DNA of 35,533 nucleotides from an uncultured Anaerolineaceae bacterium. Its GTDB lineage: Bacteria; Chloroflexota; Anaerolineae; Anaerolineales; Anaerolineaceae. The translations under genes were made by a program, and so were the position numbers. Under the pieces are notes generated by a model that was not told where the DNA came from, did not search any database, and saw nothing but the letters and a program-made list of their open reading frames with translations. Position 1 is the first letter of the stretch. Each line of letters opens with the position of its first letter. The stretch is from positions 1 through 35,533 of the forward strand of contig CALMGN010000285.1 of the NCBI GenBank assembly GCA_937863605.1. The letters run 5' to 3'. Positions 1 to 8,977 of the stretch are shown one piece after another.

Positions 1-32
1 GCACCGATCACGACCACATCATATTCAGCCAT
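1..32 (-). CDS. Dihydrolipoamide dehydrogenase (E3)-like N-terminus, truncated by window edge
   Basis: Reverse complement reads ATG GCT GAA TAT GAT GTG GTC GTG ATC GG = MAEYDVVVIG, a typical FAD Rossmann N-terminus; it lies directly downstream of the E2 gene. Confidence 0.6.
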   Translation of the reverse strand, partial: MAEYDVVVIG

Positions 33-162
33 ATTTTCCTCATTCCAATTTTCATTATTGCCCAGGTTCGCCTGGACAGAATAGTATGTATCCTTGCATA
101 ATTTTACACCGGCTCAGCCAACACAGCCTAAACCAGCCGTGCCGGGTAAAATGCGATCACCG

Positions 163-1572
163 TTACTCCGGCCAGTTGTCCAGGATCTCGACAATTTTCG
201 CCAGGAAGCCGTCTGCCGAAGCGCCGTCCAGGATGCGGTGATCAAAGGTCAGCGAAAGATAAACCATGGGGCGCACGGCGATGGCATCCCCTTCCACAAC
301 CACAGCGCGCTTTTTGACCGCACCCACGCCAAGAATGGCGCACTGCGGCTGGTTGATCACCGGCGTGGCAAACAGCGAACCGCTGGTGCCGTGGTTGGTG
401 ATCGAAAAGGTGCCGCCGCGGACTTCATCAGGATTTAACTTGTGGGCACGCGCGCGGGAGGCGATGTCATTGATGGCACGCGCCAGACCGAGCAGCGATA
501 ACCTGTCCGCGTTGGAGATGACCGGCACAATCAAGCCTTCCTCGCCGAGCGATACTGCAATGGATAAATTAACCTGCGGGTGGATGACTACGCCGTCATC
601 CGCCCAGGATGAGTTGACCAATGGGAAAGCACGCAGCGCAGCGGCTGCAGCAGTTGCGAAATAGGCGGTATAGGTCAATTTGACCCCGTCACGCGCGAAG
701 GCTTCTTTGTTTTTCTCGTAATGCGCTACCACCCGCTTGAAATCCGATTCCATCACAGTAGTAACATGCGGCGAGGTGCGTTTGCTCAACACCATATGCT
801 CGGCGATGCGTTTGCGCATGGTCGTGTGGGGGATTAACTGCCCAGCGGCCTTCGCTGCCTGAGTTTGGCGGGCTTCGGCAGGCTCAGCCACCGGCTGTCC
901 TGTGCCCTGAGTTTGTCGTAGGGCAGTGGGTCCGGCGGCAGGCGGTTTTCCGGCGGAAAATTGCAGTTCGGTGGGACGGAACAAATCGCCCTCGCCCGGG
1001 GTTTCCCAGGGAGCAGCGGCGGCTGGCTCAGCCTTTCCACCGGCTGCCAGATACTCGAGTACATCCTTCTTGGTGATGCGTCCACCCTGACCGGTTCCTT
1101 TGACCTGGTTCAGGTCCACCTTTTTGTCGTTTGCCAGTCGGGCAACTACTGGAGAGATAAAGCCAAGGTCGTGGCTTTCGACAGGAGCGGTTGCGCCCGC
1201 AGGGCGCTCTGTGAGCGAGCTAGTCGAAGTGCCAGCAGGCTCGGCCAACGGGGCAGGGGCCGCGCCCGCCCGCAGGGCGCTCTGTGAGCGAGCTTGTCGA
1301 AGGGTGCCAGCAGGCTCAACCGGTAATGCCTCGCCAGGCTGCCCAATCCACGCCAGAATCGTCCCGGCGACTACTGTTTGACCTTCGGGCACGACGATCT
1401 TTAGAATTGTGCCGCCAGCCGGGCTGGGGATTTCGGTATCCACCTTGTCGGTATTGACCTCCAGCAGCGACTCGTACTCTGCAATGGTTTCACCCTCTTT
1501 TTTCAGCCAGCTGGTGACCGTCCCCTCAACGACCGATTCGCCTAACTGCGGCATGATAACCTTGGTTGCCAT
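163..1572 (-). CDS. 2-oxoacid dehydrogenase dihydrolipoamide acyltransferase (E2)
   Basis: N-terminal lipoyl domain (EVNTDKVDTEIPSP), peripheral subunit-binding domain (SPVVARLANDKKVDLNQVKGTGQGGRITKKDV), catalytic HxxxDG (DHRILDGASA). Confidence 0.95.
   Translation of the reverse strand: MATKVIMPQLGESVVEGTVTSWLKKEGETIAEYESLLEVNTDKVDTEIPSPAGGTILKIVVPEGQTVVAGTILAWIGQPGEALPVEPAGTLRQARSQSALRAGAAPAPLAEPAGTSTSSLTERPAGATAPVESHDLGFISPVVARLANDKKVDLNQVKGTGQGGRITKKDVLEYLAAGGKAEPAAAAPWETPGEGDLFRPTELQFSAGKPPAAGPTALRQTQGTGQPVAEPAEARQTQAAKAAGQLIPHTTMRKRIAEHMVLSKRTSPHVTTVMESDFKRVVAHYEKNKEAFARDGVKLTYTAYFATAAAAALRAFPLVNSSWADDGVVIHPQVNLSIAVSLGEEGLIVPVISNADRLSLLGLARAINDIASRARAHKLNPDEVRGGTFSITNHGTSGSLFATPVINQPQCAILGVGAVKKRAVVVEGDAIAVRPMVYLSLTFDHRILDGASADGFLAKIVEILDNWPE
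851..926. repeat. Inverted-repeat element (CCCTACGACAAACTCAGGGC / TGAGCCTGCCGAAG...CAAACTCAGGC family) inside the E2 linker
   Basis: gcctgagtttggcgggcttcggcaggctcagcc ... ccctgagtttgtcgtagggca; resembles the dispersed 'PFDKLRAQG/LSLSKG' type repeat. Confidence 0.65.
1195..1320. repeat. Two direct copies of gcccgcagggcgctctgtgagcgagct[a/t]gtcgaag...gccagcaggctc inside the E2 linker
   Basis: Copies begin at 1195 and 1268 (73-bp offset, not a multiple of 3). Confidence 0.85.
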
Positions 1573-1607
1573 GGTTTACTCCTTGTCAAAGAGCAGCCCG
1601 CAGGCTG

Positions 1608-2591
1608 CTAGTAGGCGGCCAGTTCGCGCATAGCCTGGGCAATTTTGTCCGGGTTAGGCATGAACCAATCCTGCAGCGGATGGCTGAAGGGTACCGCGGG
1701 CACATCCGGACCGCACAGGCGGCGCACCGGGGCGTCCAGGTCGGTGAAGGCCTCCTCGGCAATGATGGCAGCGATCTCGCCGCCATAACCGCCGGTCAGG
1801 TTGTCTTCATGCACAATCAGGGCTTTGCCGGTCTTGCGCACCGACTCAAGCACGGTTTGCTTGTCCACTGGATAGAGGGTGCGCAGGTCAACCACTTCCA
1901 CGTTAACACCCTCGCCTGCCAGTTTGTCAGCCGCCTGCAGCGTGTAATAATGCATCATGCCGTAGGCGTACACACTCAGGTCAGAGCCCTGGCGGGTGAC
2001 CTTAGCCGGCCCGATCGGTACGGTGTAATCACCCTCGGGCACCTCTCCGCGAATTAAGCGGTAGCCTTTTTTGGGCTCCAAATAAATTACGGGGTTGGGG
2101 TCGCGTACCGCAGCTTTGAGCAATCCCTTGGCGTCATACGGGTTGGACGGGACTACAACTTTCAAACCGGGGACGTGGGCAAAAAAAGCCTCCACCGATT
2201 GCGAATGGTACAGCCCGCCGCCAATACCGCCGCCGTACGGGGCGCGGATGACCATGGGCACCGTCCACTCGCCGTTGGAACGATAGCACATCTTGGCGGC
2301 TTCACTGACAATCTGGTTGAAGGCCGGGTAAATAAAATCGGCGAATTGAATTTCACAAATCGGGCGCATGCCGTACAGGGCTGCGCCGATGCCGACGCCC
2401 ACAATAGATAGTTCAGCCAGCGGTGAATCAATGACCCGTTCTTCCCCGTATTTGTCAAATAACCCGACCGTGGCGCGGAACACGCCGCCGCGCTTGCCAA
2501 CATCCTCTCCAACAATGAAAACATTTTCATCGCGCGCCAGCTCTTCATCCATCGCCTGGCGAATGGCATCGATCAGGGTGATTTCAGCCAC
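1608..2591 (-). CDS. 2-oxoacid dehydrogenase E1 component beta subunit (BCKDH/PDH type)
   Basis: VAEITLIDAIRQAMDEELARDENVFIVGEDVGKRGGVFRAT...; the ORF track extends to 2660, but a GTG start at 2591 preceded by GGAGG and overlapping the E1 alpha stop is more plausible. Confidence 0.93.
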   Translation of the reverse strand: MAEITLIDAIRQAMDEELARDENVFIVGEDVGKRGGVFRATVGLFDKYGEERVIDSPLAELSIVGVGIGAALYGMRPICEIQFADFIYPAFNQIVSEAAKMCYRSNGEWTVPMVIRAPYGGGIGGGLYHSQSVEAFFAHVPGLKVVVPSNPYDAKGLLKAAVRDPNPVIYLEPKKGYRLIRGEVPEGDYTVPIGPAKVTRQGSDLSVYAYGMMHYYTLQAADKLAGEGVNVEVVDLRTLYPVDKQTVLESVRKTGKALIVHEDNLTGGYGGEIAAIIAEEAFTDLDAPVRRLCGPDVPAVPFSHPLQDWFMPNPDKIAQAMRELAAY

Positions 2592-3567
2592 GGCGCACCT
2601 CCTCGGCGTACACCGGGAACATTGCATCGGCAACATCCGGATATGGCGCCTGCTCGGCAAACTTTACCGCGTCGTCGACCATTTCTTTTACGCGTGCTTC
2701 CATTTCGTCGATCTTGGCTTGATCGAGTAACCCGGCCTCTTCCAGAATGCGGCGGCCAACGATCAATGGATCTTTTTTCTTGTGCTCATCGACCTCTTCC
2801 CTGGAGCGGTAAGTGCGGTCGTCATCATCGGAGGAATGCGGGGTCAATCGGTAAGCGCGGGCCTCGACCAGGGTTGGCCCTTTACCTGCCCGTGCATCAG
2901 CGACTGCCTCGGCGACTGTGCGGTAAACCGAGTAAACGTCGGTCCCATCAACTGAAATTCCGCGCAGTCCCATGCCGCAGGCTTTATCTGCCGAACTGGC
3001 AACCGCCATTTGTTTATCAGCCGGCACCGAAATGGCGTACTGGTTGTTTTCTACCATAAAGATAACCGGTAAATGGTGAATAGCTGCCCAGTTAACCGCT
3101 TCATACCACTCCCCCTGCGAGGTGGAACCTTCACCCAAAGTGGCCAGCACCACCTTGTCTTCCTTCCGCATCTTGATCGCCAACCCGATTCCAGCGGCAT
3201 GCGAGCACTGGGTAGCAACCGGCGCCGAATGACTGACGGCATTGGCTTTGCGCATGCTCCAGTGACTGGGCATTTGGCGCGCGCCTGAAGTGGGCTCACC
3301 TTGCTTGCCGGTCAGCGCCAGTAAGAAGTCGCGCGGGGTGTATCCCAGGCAAATCATTAATGCCAGATCACGGTAATAAGGCGTAACCCAGTCCTCGCCG
3401 CGTCGCAGTGCAAAAGCCGCTCCTACCTGGGCGGCTTCCTGCCCAATGCCTGAGATATGGAAAGCGATTTTTCCCTGGCGGTGCAGCATCCAGGCGCGTT
3501 CATCCAAACGCCGGGAAAGCAGCATCATCCAGTACATTTCCAATTGGGTGTCGTTGGACAATTCCAT
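2584..3567 (-). CDS. 2-oxoacid (2-oxoisovalerate-like) dehydrogenase E1 component alpha subunit
   Basis: TPP-binding GEGSTSQGEWYEAVNWAA...ENNQYAIS; YYRDLALMICLG; GRQMPSHW-like segment; GGAGG upstream of ATG. Confidence 0.93.
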   Translation of the reverse strand: MELSNDTQLEMYWMMLLSRRLDERAWMLHRQGKIAFHISGIGQEAAQVGAAFALRRGEDWVTPYYRDLALMICLGYTPRDFLLALTGKQGEPTSGARQMPSHWSMRKANAVSHSAPVATQCSHAAGIGLAIKMRKEDKVVLATLGEGSTSQGEWYEAVNWAAIHHLPVIFMVENNQYAISVPADKQMAVASSADKACGMGLRGISVDGTDVYSVYRTVAEAVADARAGKGPTLVEARAYRLTPHSSDDDDRTYRSREEVDEHKKKDPLIVGRRILEEAGLLDQAKIDEMEARVKEMVDDAVKFAEQAPYPDVADAMFPVYAEEVRRG

Positions 3568-3600
3568 GCTTTTCCACCTCCATTGTTTGTTCTGGACGGC

Positions 3601-3622
3601 TCATTATTTCTAGAAATAATGA
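3601..3622. promoter_or_regulatory. Perfect 22-bp palindrome TCATTATTTCTAGAAATAATGA upstream of the E1 alpha gene (candidate operator)
   Basis: Sequence equals its own reverse complement; located 34-55 bp upstream of the E1 alpha start codon. Confidence 0.6.
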
Positions 3623-3686
3623 CCTGTTCCAGCTTCTTCATCCTGGCAGCTGTCTTTGAAAGGCGCTGCGCGTAAAGTATTTTTTA

Positions 3687-3724
3687 ATACAAAAGGAAAG
3701 GGGATTCAGCCCTTTCCTTGTATC
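3687..3724 (-). terminator. Rho-independent terminator-like hairpin downstream of the flavoprotein gene
   Basis: AAGGAAAGGG-GATTCAG-CCCTTTCCTT stem; the minus-strand transcript continues TTTTGTATTAAAAAATAC. Confidence 0.6.
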
Positions 3725-3808
3725 TCCGAACCAATGGAACCATTCCGGCGGTGCCCGGCCAATCCTTACTGTCGAACTTCCCGAAACATTCCTTGACCAT
3801 CATTCACC

Positions 3809-5155
3809 TTACGGCGTAACCCCCATCAAGCCCATGGCTTCCAACATTTCTGCATTCGAACTGAATTTAAATTCTTCCACCCCGAGAAGCCGCGCACGAT
3901 CCTGTTCGGCATTTTCCAGGGCAGCCAGGGCATCCTTGCTAACCACCGGATGGGATAGTGCCTGGACAGCTTGTTTCAATTTGCCGATTGCGTCGCTGGT
4001 ATTCAAAGGGTGGGCGCGTAAATATTGCATCACAGCCTTCGAGCCGTTGACCCCGTCTTTGCGCGCCAGGCCGACCAGTCCGTTGCTGGCATTGCGCGAC
4101 CATCCCGCTACAAACACGCCTTCAACGGGTCTGCCGTCATCCTTAGAGTAAGCTTCAAAGGAGTCGCCGTCCACCGGATACTTCGGATTTGGGTTTTTGT
4201 CAAAGGCCGAAGCATGTACCGGCAAGCCCAGATTTTCATCGACTTTATCACCAATGGCAAATATCACCGTATCAACGTCCAATATGTGATAAGTACCCAA
4301 TCCGCGCGCCTTGGTATCATCTCCCGCGGCGACCAGCGTGTTTTCTTCCACTTCCAGCCCACCGACAGCACCGCTGCCGTTATCCAGCATGCGGGTCGGC
4401 GAGGATAAAAACCGCAGGCTGAAAGTCGCATGACCAATAGGTGCGGTCGCTTTTTGCTTGGCCTCATGATAAAAAGCCTTGGCCGCCACAGGATTCTGGC
4501 CGAGGGAGGTCATAATATGCGCCACCCGGTTGATTTCGTATTCAATCGCCCGAACATCCAGGTTGCCAATCACATAATCCAGTTCCTTGCGATCAAATTT
4601 AATTTCCTGCGGGCCGCGTCGGCCAACTCCAATGACTTCATCGATGTTTCGGTCGGCAATCAGATAATGGGCGATGTCCAGCATAACGTTGCCAACCCCA
4701 ATCACCGCCACTTTCTTGCCGATGGCCAGGTGGTGCTGGCTGAAAGGAGGCAGCTTGTTGTAGTGGTAAACCACCTCTTTGGCGTGGTAAACCCCGGACA
4801 AATCTTCACCGGGTAAACCGAGCCATTTGGTTCCCTGGGCCCCTGCGGTCACCAATATCGCGCTGAAACCCATACTTTGCAGTTCAGCCAACGAAAGATC
4901 GGCATTGTTGCCAATCGTGACATTGCCGTAATATTGGATGTTGGGATGGGCGAGAACCTGCCGGAACTGTGCACGCAGTCCATTTTTCATTTTCAACTTG
5001 GTGGGATAAATCCCGTATTCTGCCAGTCCCCCGGGCTTGATATCGCGATTAACCAATGCTACTTTTATGCCCTGGGTTGCCAGTTCCTTTGCTGCAAACA
5101 GGCCGGCGGGACCGGCGCCTACGACTGCAACGGTTTGGTTCAATGATCCATCCAT
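3809..5155 (-). CDS. FAD-dependent pyridine nucleotide oxidoreductase, ferredoxin-NADP+ reductase (FprA/adrenodoxin reductase)-like
   Basis: VAVVGAGPAGLFAAKELATQG FAD motif; KVAVIGVGNVMLDIAHYL NAD(P) motif; VFVAGWSRNASNGLVGLARKDG. Start taken as MDGSLN. Confidence 0.8.
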   Translation of the reverse strand: MDGSLNQTVAVVGAGPAGLFAAKELATQGIKVALVNRDIKPGGLAEYGIYPTKLKMKNGLRAQFRQVLAHPNIQYYGNVTIGNNADLSLAELQSMGFSAILVTAGAQGTKWLGLPGEDLSGVYHAKEVVYHYNKLPPFSQHHLAIGKKVAVIGVGNVMLDIAHYLIADRNIDEVIGVGRRGPQEIKFDRKELDYVIGNLDVRAIEYEINRVAHIMTSLGQNPVAAKAFYHEAKQKATAPIGHATFSLRFLSSPTRMLDNGSGAVGGLEVEENTLVAAGDDTKARGLGTYHILDVDTVIFAIGDKVDENLGLPVHASAFDKNPNPKYPVDGDSFEAYSKDDGRPVEGVFVAGWSRNASNGLVGLARKDGVNGSKAVMQYLRAHPLNTSDAIGKLKQAVQALSHPVVSKDALAALENAEQDRARLLGVEEFKFSSNAEMLEAMGLMGVTP

Positions 5156-5312
5156 GTCTCTTCTCATTAATGTGGATTATTTTATTGTCCTGCCAGGAAC
5201 AATATTATACCGTGTTTTCAACCTATGTTTATCCGAGTTATGCTATAGTGGTTGTCAAGGGTTTTCGTTGGCTGCACGCCTGCCAGCTGCAAAGCGACTA
5301 CCAGGAGAACCA

Positions 5313-6608
5313 ATGACGTCCGAACCGTGTCTCAAACTGCTGCCAAACGGCCTGGCCATTTATCTCAAGGAAATTCACACGGCTCCGATTATCAGCCATT
5401 GGGTCTGGTACCGGGTTGGTTCGCGTAATGAGGTCGCTGGATCCACCGGCATTTCACACTGGGTGGAACACTTGCAGTTCAAGGGGACGCCGCGGTTTCC
5501 TGCCAGCCAGCTGGACAAGGCCATTTCCCGCACCGGCGGCGTCTGGAATGCGTTTACCTACCTGGACTGGACCACCTTCTACGAGACATTGCCCGCCAGC
5601 CAGATCGATTTGGCGTTGGATCTGGAATGCGACCGAATGACGGGCAGCCTTTTCGACCCGGCGGATGTTGAGTCCGAACGGAATGTTATTTTGGCTGAAT
5701 TAGAAGGCAACCAGAACGAACCGCGCTTCCGCCTGGGTGAAGCGGTTCAAAAAACTGCTTTCGACATTCATCCCTACCGCAACGAGGTCATCGGCTCGCG
5801 GGAGGATCTGAAACAAATCCAACGCAGCCACTTATTTGCCCATTATCAGCGCTTTTACCAGCCTGCAAATGCCGTTATCGCTGTCGCAGGCGATTTTGAC
5901 GCCGACGAGATGTTCGCACGGATCGCAGGCCGGTATACCGACATCCCTGCCGGCCCAATGTTAACCGACCGAGTCCCGCCCGAGCCGCCGTTGACTGCTG
6001 AACGAAATGTCGAGGTAACCGGCCCTGGAAGTACCACCTACCTGCAACTGGCCTACCGCGCTCCAACTGCCAGGGAACCCGATTTCTTCCCTTTCACCAT
6101 CCTCGATTCCTTGCTGGGCGGTCCAACCAGTTTGAACATGTTTGGCGGCGGCGGCACCACCAACAAAACTTCTCGGCTGTACAAAGCCCTGGTGGAAACC
6201 GAATTGGCGGTCAGTGTACGCGCCGGTTTGCAGGCAACCATCGATCCCTTCCTCTACGAAATTGCAGCTACCCTGCGGCCGGAACGCACACCGGCCCAGG
6301 TTCTGGCAGCGATAGATGTTCAAATTTCACGGTTGCAGGATGAACTCATACCTGAAGCCGAGATCGCCAGGGCAGCCAAACAGGCGCGGGCGATGTTTGC
6401 CTACGGCAGTGAAAACATCACCAACCAGGCATTTTGGCTGGGATATGCCGAGATGTTTTCCAGGTACAGCTGGTTCACTGGTTATATCGAAAGCCTGGCG
6501 CAGGTGACCCCGGCGGACGTGCAGCGGGTAGCCCGCATCTATCTTCAGCCGCAGCGGCGGGTGGTTGGAATGTATCTCCCCGAGGGGCCGCAGGAGGGGG
6601 TGCCATGA
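5313..6608 (+). CDS. M16 family zinc peptidase, catalytic-type subunit
   Basis: HxxEH motif in GISHWVEHLQFKGTPRF; later ExxxxxxE region LECDRMTGSLFDPADVESERNVILAELEG. Start MTSEPCL at 5313 after a GGAGAA SD; the upstream part of the 523-aa ORF is spurious. Confidence 0.93.
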   Translation: MTSEPCLKLLPNGLAIYLKEIHTAPIISHWVWYRVGSRNEVAGSTGISHWVEHLQFKGTPRFPASQLDKAISRTGGVWNAFTYLDWTTFYETLPASQIDLALDLECDRMTGSLFDPADVESERNVILAELEGNQNEPRFRLGEAVQKTAFDIHPYRNEVIGSREDLKQIQRSHLFAHYQRFYQPANAVIAVAGDFDADEMFARIAGRYTDIPAGPMLTDRVPPEPPLTAERNVEVTGPGSTTYLQLAYRAPTAREPDFFPFTILDSLLGGPTSLNMFGGGGTTNKTSRLYKALVETELAVSVRAGLQATIDPFLYEIAATLRPERTPAQVLAAIDVQISRLQDELIPEAEIARAAKQARAMFAYGSENITNQAFWLGYAEMFSRYSWFTGYIESLAQVTPADVQRVARIYLQPQRRVVGMYLPEGPQEGVP

Positions 6609-7903
6609 GCTTGCGCCAAAGCCTAGCGCGCCACTCGCTACCCGGTCCTGAAGACATTTTTCGTACGGTTCTGCCTAATGGCATCACAATTCTGACGCGG
6701 ACTAACCAGACCAGCCCATCCGTAGCGTTCAGCGGCTACCTGCCAGCTGGCAGCGTTTTCGATCCGCGCGAAAAATTGGGCCTGGCTGCCTTTACCGCAG
6801 CCGCGTTGATGCGAGGCACCGCCTACCGCAGCTTTCAGGAAATTTATGATGACCTGGAAACCGCTGGCGCTTCGTTGGGATTTAGCGCCAGTACCCATAC
6901 GGTCGGGTTTGGCGGTCGCAGCCTGGCTGAAGATTTACCCATGATGCTGAAGTTGCTGGCAGAATGTCTGCTTCAGCCCGTTTTCCCGGCCGAACAGGTC
7001 GAAAGGCTGCGTTCACAGGCCATGACCAGCTTTGCCATCCGCGCGCAGGACACTGCCGAGATGGCATCGCTTACCTTCGATGAAATCCTCTTTGCCGGTC
7101 ACCCCTATGCGCTGCCTGAAGAGGGTTACACCGAAACGGTCGCTGCAATTCGCCGCGAAGACCTGACTGCTTTTCACCAGCGGCATTATGGCCCGCGAGG
7201 TTTGGTTTTTTCTGTGGCAGGCGCTGTGACCCCGCAGCAGGTGGTCGATCAGGTTGCAGAAGCCCTTGGCAGCTGGACCAACCCTGACCAGCCGGTTGAG
7301 CCGGTCCTTCCGGAAGTCCATCCGTTGTCAGCACCGGTGCGCCGGCATCTTTTCATCCCCGGCAAGACCCAGATCGATCTGGTGCTCGGCTCCCTCGGAC
7401 CAAAACGCACGGATGCCGACTACCAGTCAGCATCGCTTGGCAATAATATTCTGGGGCAATTTGGTATGATGGGGCGAATTGGCGACATCGTGCGTGAAAA
7501 ATCCGGGCTGGCCTACTCTGCATCCACCAATCTGAACGGCTCGAGAGCTGCTGGATCCTGGGAGTTCGCAGCGGGTGTCGCTCCGGAAAACCTAGATCGG
7601 GTGATTGAATTAATGATGGCGGAGGTTAGCCGTTTTACCTGTGAACCCGTGAGCAGAGAAGAGCTTGATGACAGTCAGTCCAGCTATATTGGTGGATTGC
7701 CGCTTTCATTAGAATCGAATGCCGGGGTATCCAGGGCAATTTTGAATATCGAGCGTTACCAACTCGGTCTGGATTATTTACTGAATTACGCAAGTATGAT
7801 CGAAAAGATTACACCGGAGCAAATCCTGGAGACCGCGCAGCGGTATCTAAATCCGGCTCAATTTGTCACTATTTCAGCTGGGCCACAACCAACAGAGGTA
7901 TGA
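6605..7903 (+). CDS. M16 family peptidase-like protein, non-catalytic partner subunit
   Basis: M16 fold with GRIGDIVREKSGLAYS (R/Y motif); no HxxEH. ATGA overlap with the upstream M16 gene. Confidence 0.9.
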   Translation: MSLRQSLARHSLPGPEDIFRTVLPNGITILTRTNQTSPSVAFSGYLPAGSVFDPREKLGLAAFTAAALMRGTAYRSFQEIYDDLETAGASLGFSASTHTVGFGGRSLAEDLPMMLKLLAECLLQPVFPAEQVERLRSQAMTSFAIRAQDTAEMASLTFDEILFAGHPYALPEEGYTETVAAIRREDLTAFHQRHYGPRGLVFSVAGAVTPQQVVDQVAEALGSWTNPDQPVEPVLPEVHPLSAPVRRHLFIPGKTQIDLVLGSLGPKRTDADYQSASLGNNILGQFGMMGRIGDIVREKSGLAYSASTNLNGSRAAGSWEFAAGVAPENLDRVIELMMAEVSRFTCEPVSREELDDSQSSYIGGLPLSLESNAGVSRAILNIERYQLGLDYLLNYASMIEKITPEQILETAQRYLNPAQFVTISAGPQPTEV

Positions 7904-8313
7904 TGATTTTACGAACAGGTGTTGATATTCTGGAAATTGACCGGCTGGATTCGGTCTCGCCGGCTATTCGTAAACGATTTATCCAGCGGGTTTATACTCC
8001 CGCTGAACGAGAAATCCTCGGCGAGGATAATGAAGCCCTGGCAGGCCGTTTCGCTGCCAAAGAGGCTGTCTCCAAAGCGCTTGGCACGGGCATCGGCTAT
8101 GTGCGCTGGCAGGATATCGAGATTCTCGACGGCCGGTACGGTGAACCCGTGCTCAATCTGTATGGAAATGCGGTTAAAATAGCAGAACGACTGGCACTGG
8201 ATACCTGGTCTGTCAGCATTAGCCATTCACGCAACCACGCGGTGGCAGTAGCAGTTGCCTTGGGTCAAAGCGGACCAGTCGCGGATATGCATGAAAATCC
8301 TGGCAGTCAGTGA
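7900..8313 (+). CDS. acpS: Holo-[acyl-carrier-protein] synthase
   Basis: ILRTGVDILEIDRL...RFAAKEAVSKALGTGIG...WSVSISHSRNHAVAVAVAL. Confidence 0.93.
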   Translation: MMILRTGVDILEIDRLDSVSPAIRKRFIQRVYTPAEREILGEDNEALAGRFAAKEAVSKALGTGIGYVRWQDIEILDGRYGEPVLNLYGNAVKIAERLALDTWSVSISHSRNHAVAVAVALGQSGPVADMHENPGSQ

Positions 8314-8965
8314 TATTGAACTAGGCTACATCTACAACTTACAAATTTCGCAGCGTTTCAAAGATGCAGAGCTGCTGGTCAGCTGCGGCGATTTGCCGTA
8401 CTTTTACCTTGAGTTCATGATCAGTATGCTGGATCGCCCGCTGTATTTCGTCCGCGGAAACCATGCCCACGAGATCGAAATTACAACCGCCGGCGAGCGG
8501 CGCGCTCCCTGGGGTGCGGTTAATTTGCACCGCAAGGTAATGCGAACCGAAAGCGGCTTGCTCCTGGCAGGAATTGAAGGCTGCAACCGTTATAACAAAG
8601 GTCCATATCAATATACCCAGTCCGAGATGTGGCAAATGGTGTTTGAAATGGTACCCGCCCTGCTCTACAACCGTATCCGTTATGGACGCTTCCTGGATAT
8701 CTTCATCAGCCACGCGCCCCCCTGGAAAATCCACGACATGGATGATCCGACCCATCAGGGAATCAAAGCCTTCAGCTGGTTGATCCAGGTCTTTCAGCCG
8801 CGTTATCATCTTCACGGGCATATTCATGTTTACCGCAATGATAGCGTGCGGCAAACCCAGGTTGGCAAGACCACCGTGATCAACTGTTACGGTTACCATG
8901 AATTAAATGCTGAAATTTTGCAGGAAGAGTTGGTCCAACCTGAAAAGGACAAGTCTCTCGCCTGA
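8291..8965 (+). CDS. Calcineurin-like metallophosphoesterase
   Basis: MKILAVSDIE...VSCGDLPYFY...VRGNH...ISHAPPW...HLHGHIHV metallophosphoesterase motifs; start at 8291 overlaps the acpS 3' end. Confidence 0.85.
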   Translation: MKILAVSDIELGYIYNLQISQRFKDAELLVSCGDLPYFYLEFMISMLDRPLYFVRGNHAHEIEITTAGERRAPWGAVNLHRKVMRTESGLLLAGIEGCNRYNKGPYQYTQSEMWQMVFEMVPALLYNRIRYGRFLDIFISHAPPWKIHDMDDPTHQGIKAFSWLIQVFQPRYHLHGHIHVYRNDSVRQTQVGKTTVINCYGYHELNAEILQEELVQPEKDKSLA

Positions 8966-8977
8966 AGGTAAGAAAAT

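Noticed and set aside
834-1346. Small antisense or alternate-frame ORFs within the E2 gene (834..1085 and 1146..1346, PFDKLAHRAPCG / PYDKLRAQDSRW)
   Set aside because: Alternate-frame translations of the repeat elements; not independent genes
5037-5312. 92-aa N-terminal extension of the first M16 ORF
   Set aside because: Overlaps the start of the divergent flavoprotein gene and is not M16-like; ATG at 5313 with SD is the likely start
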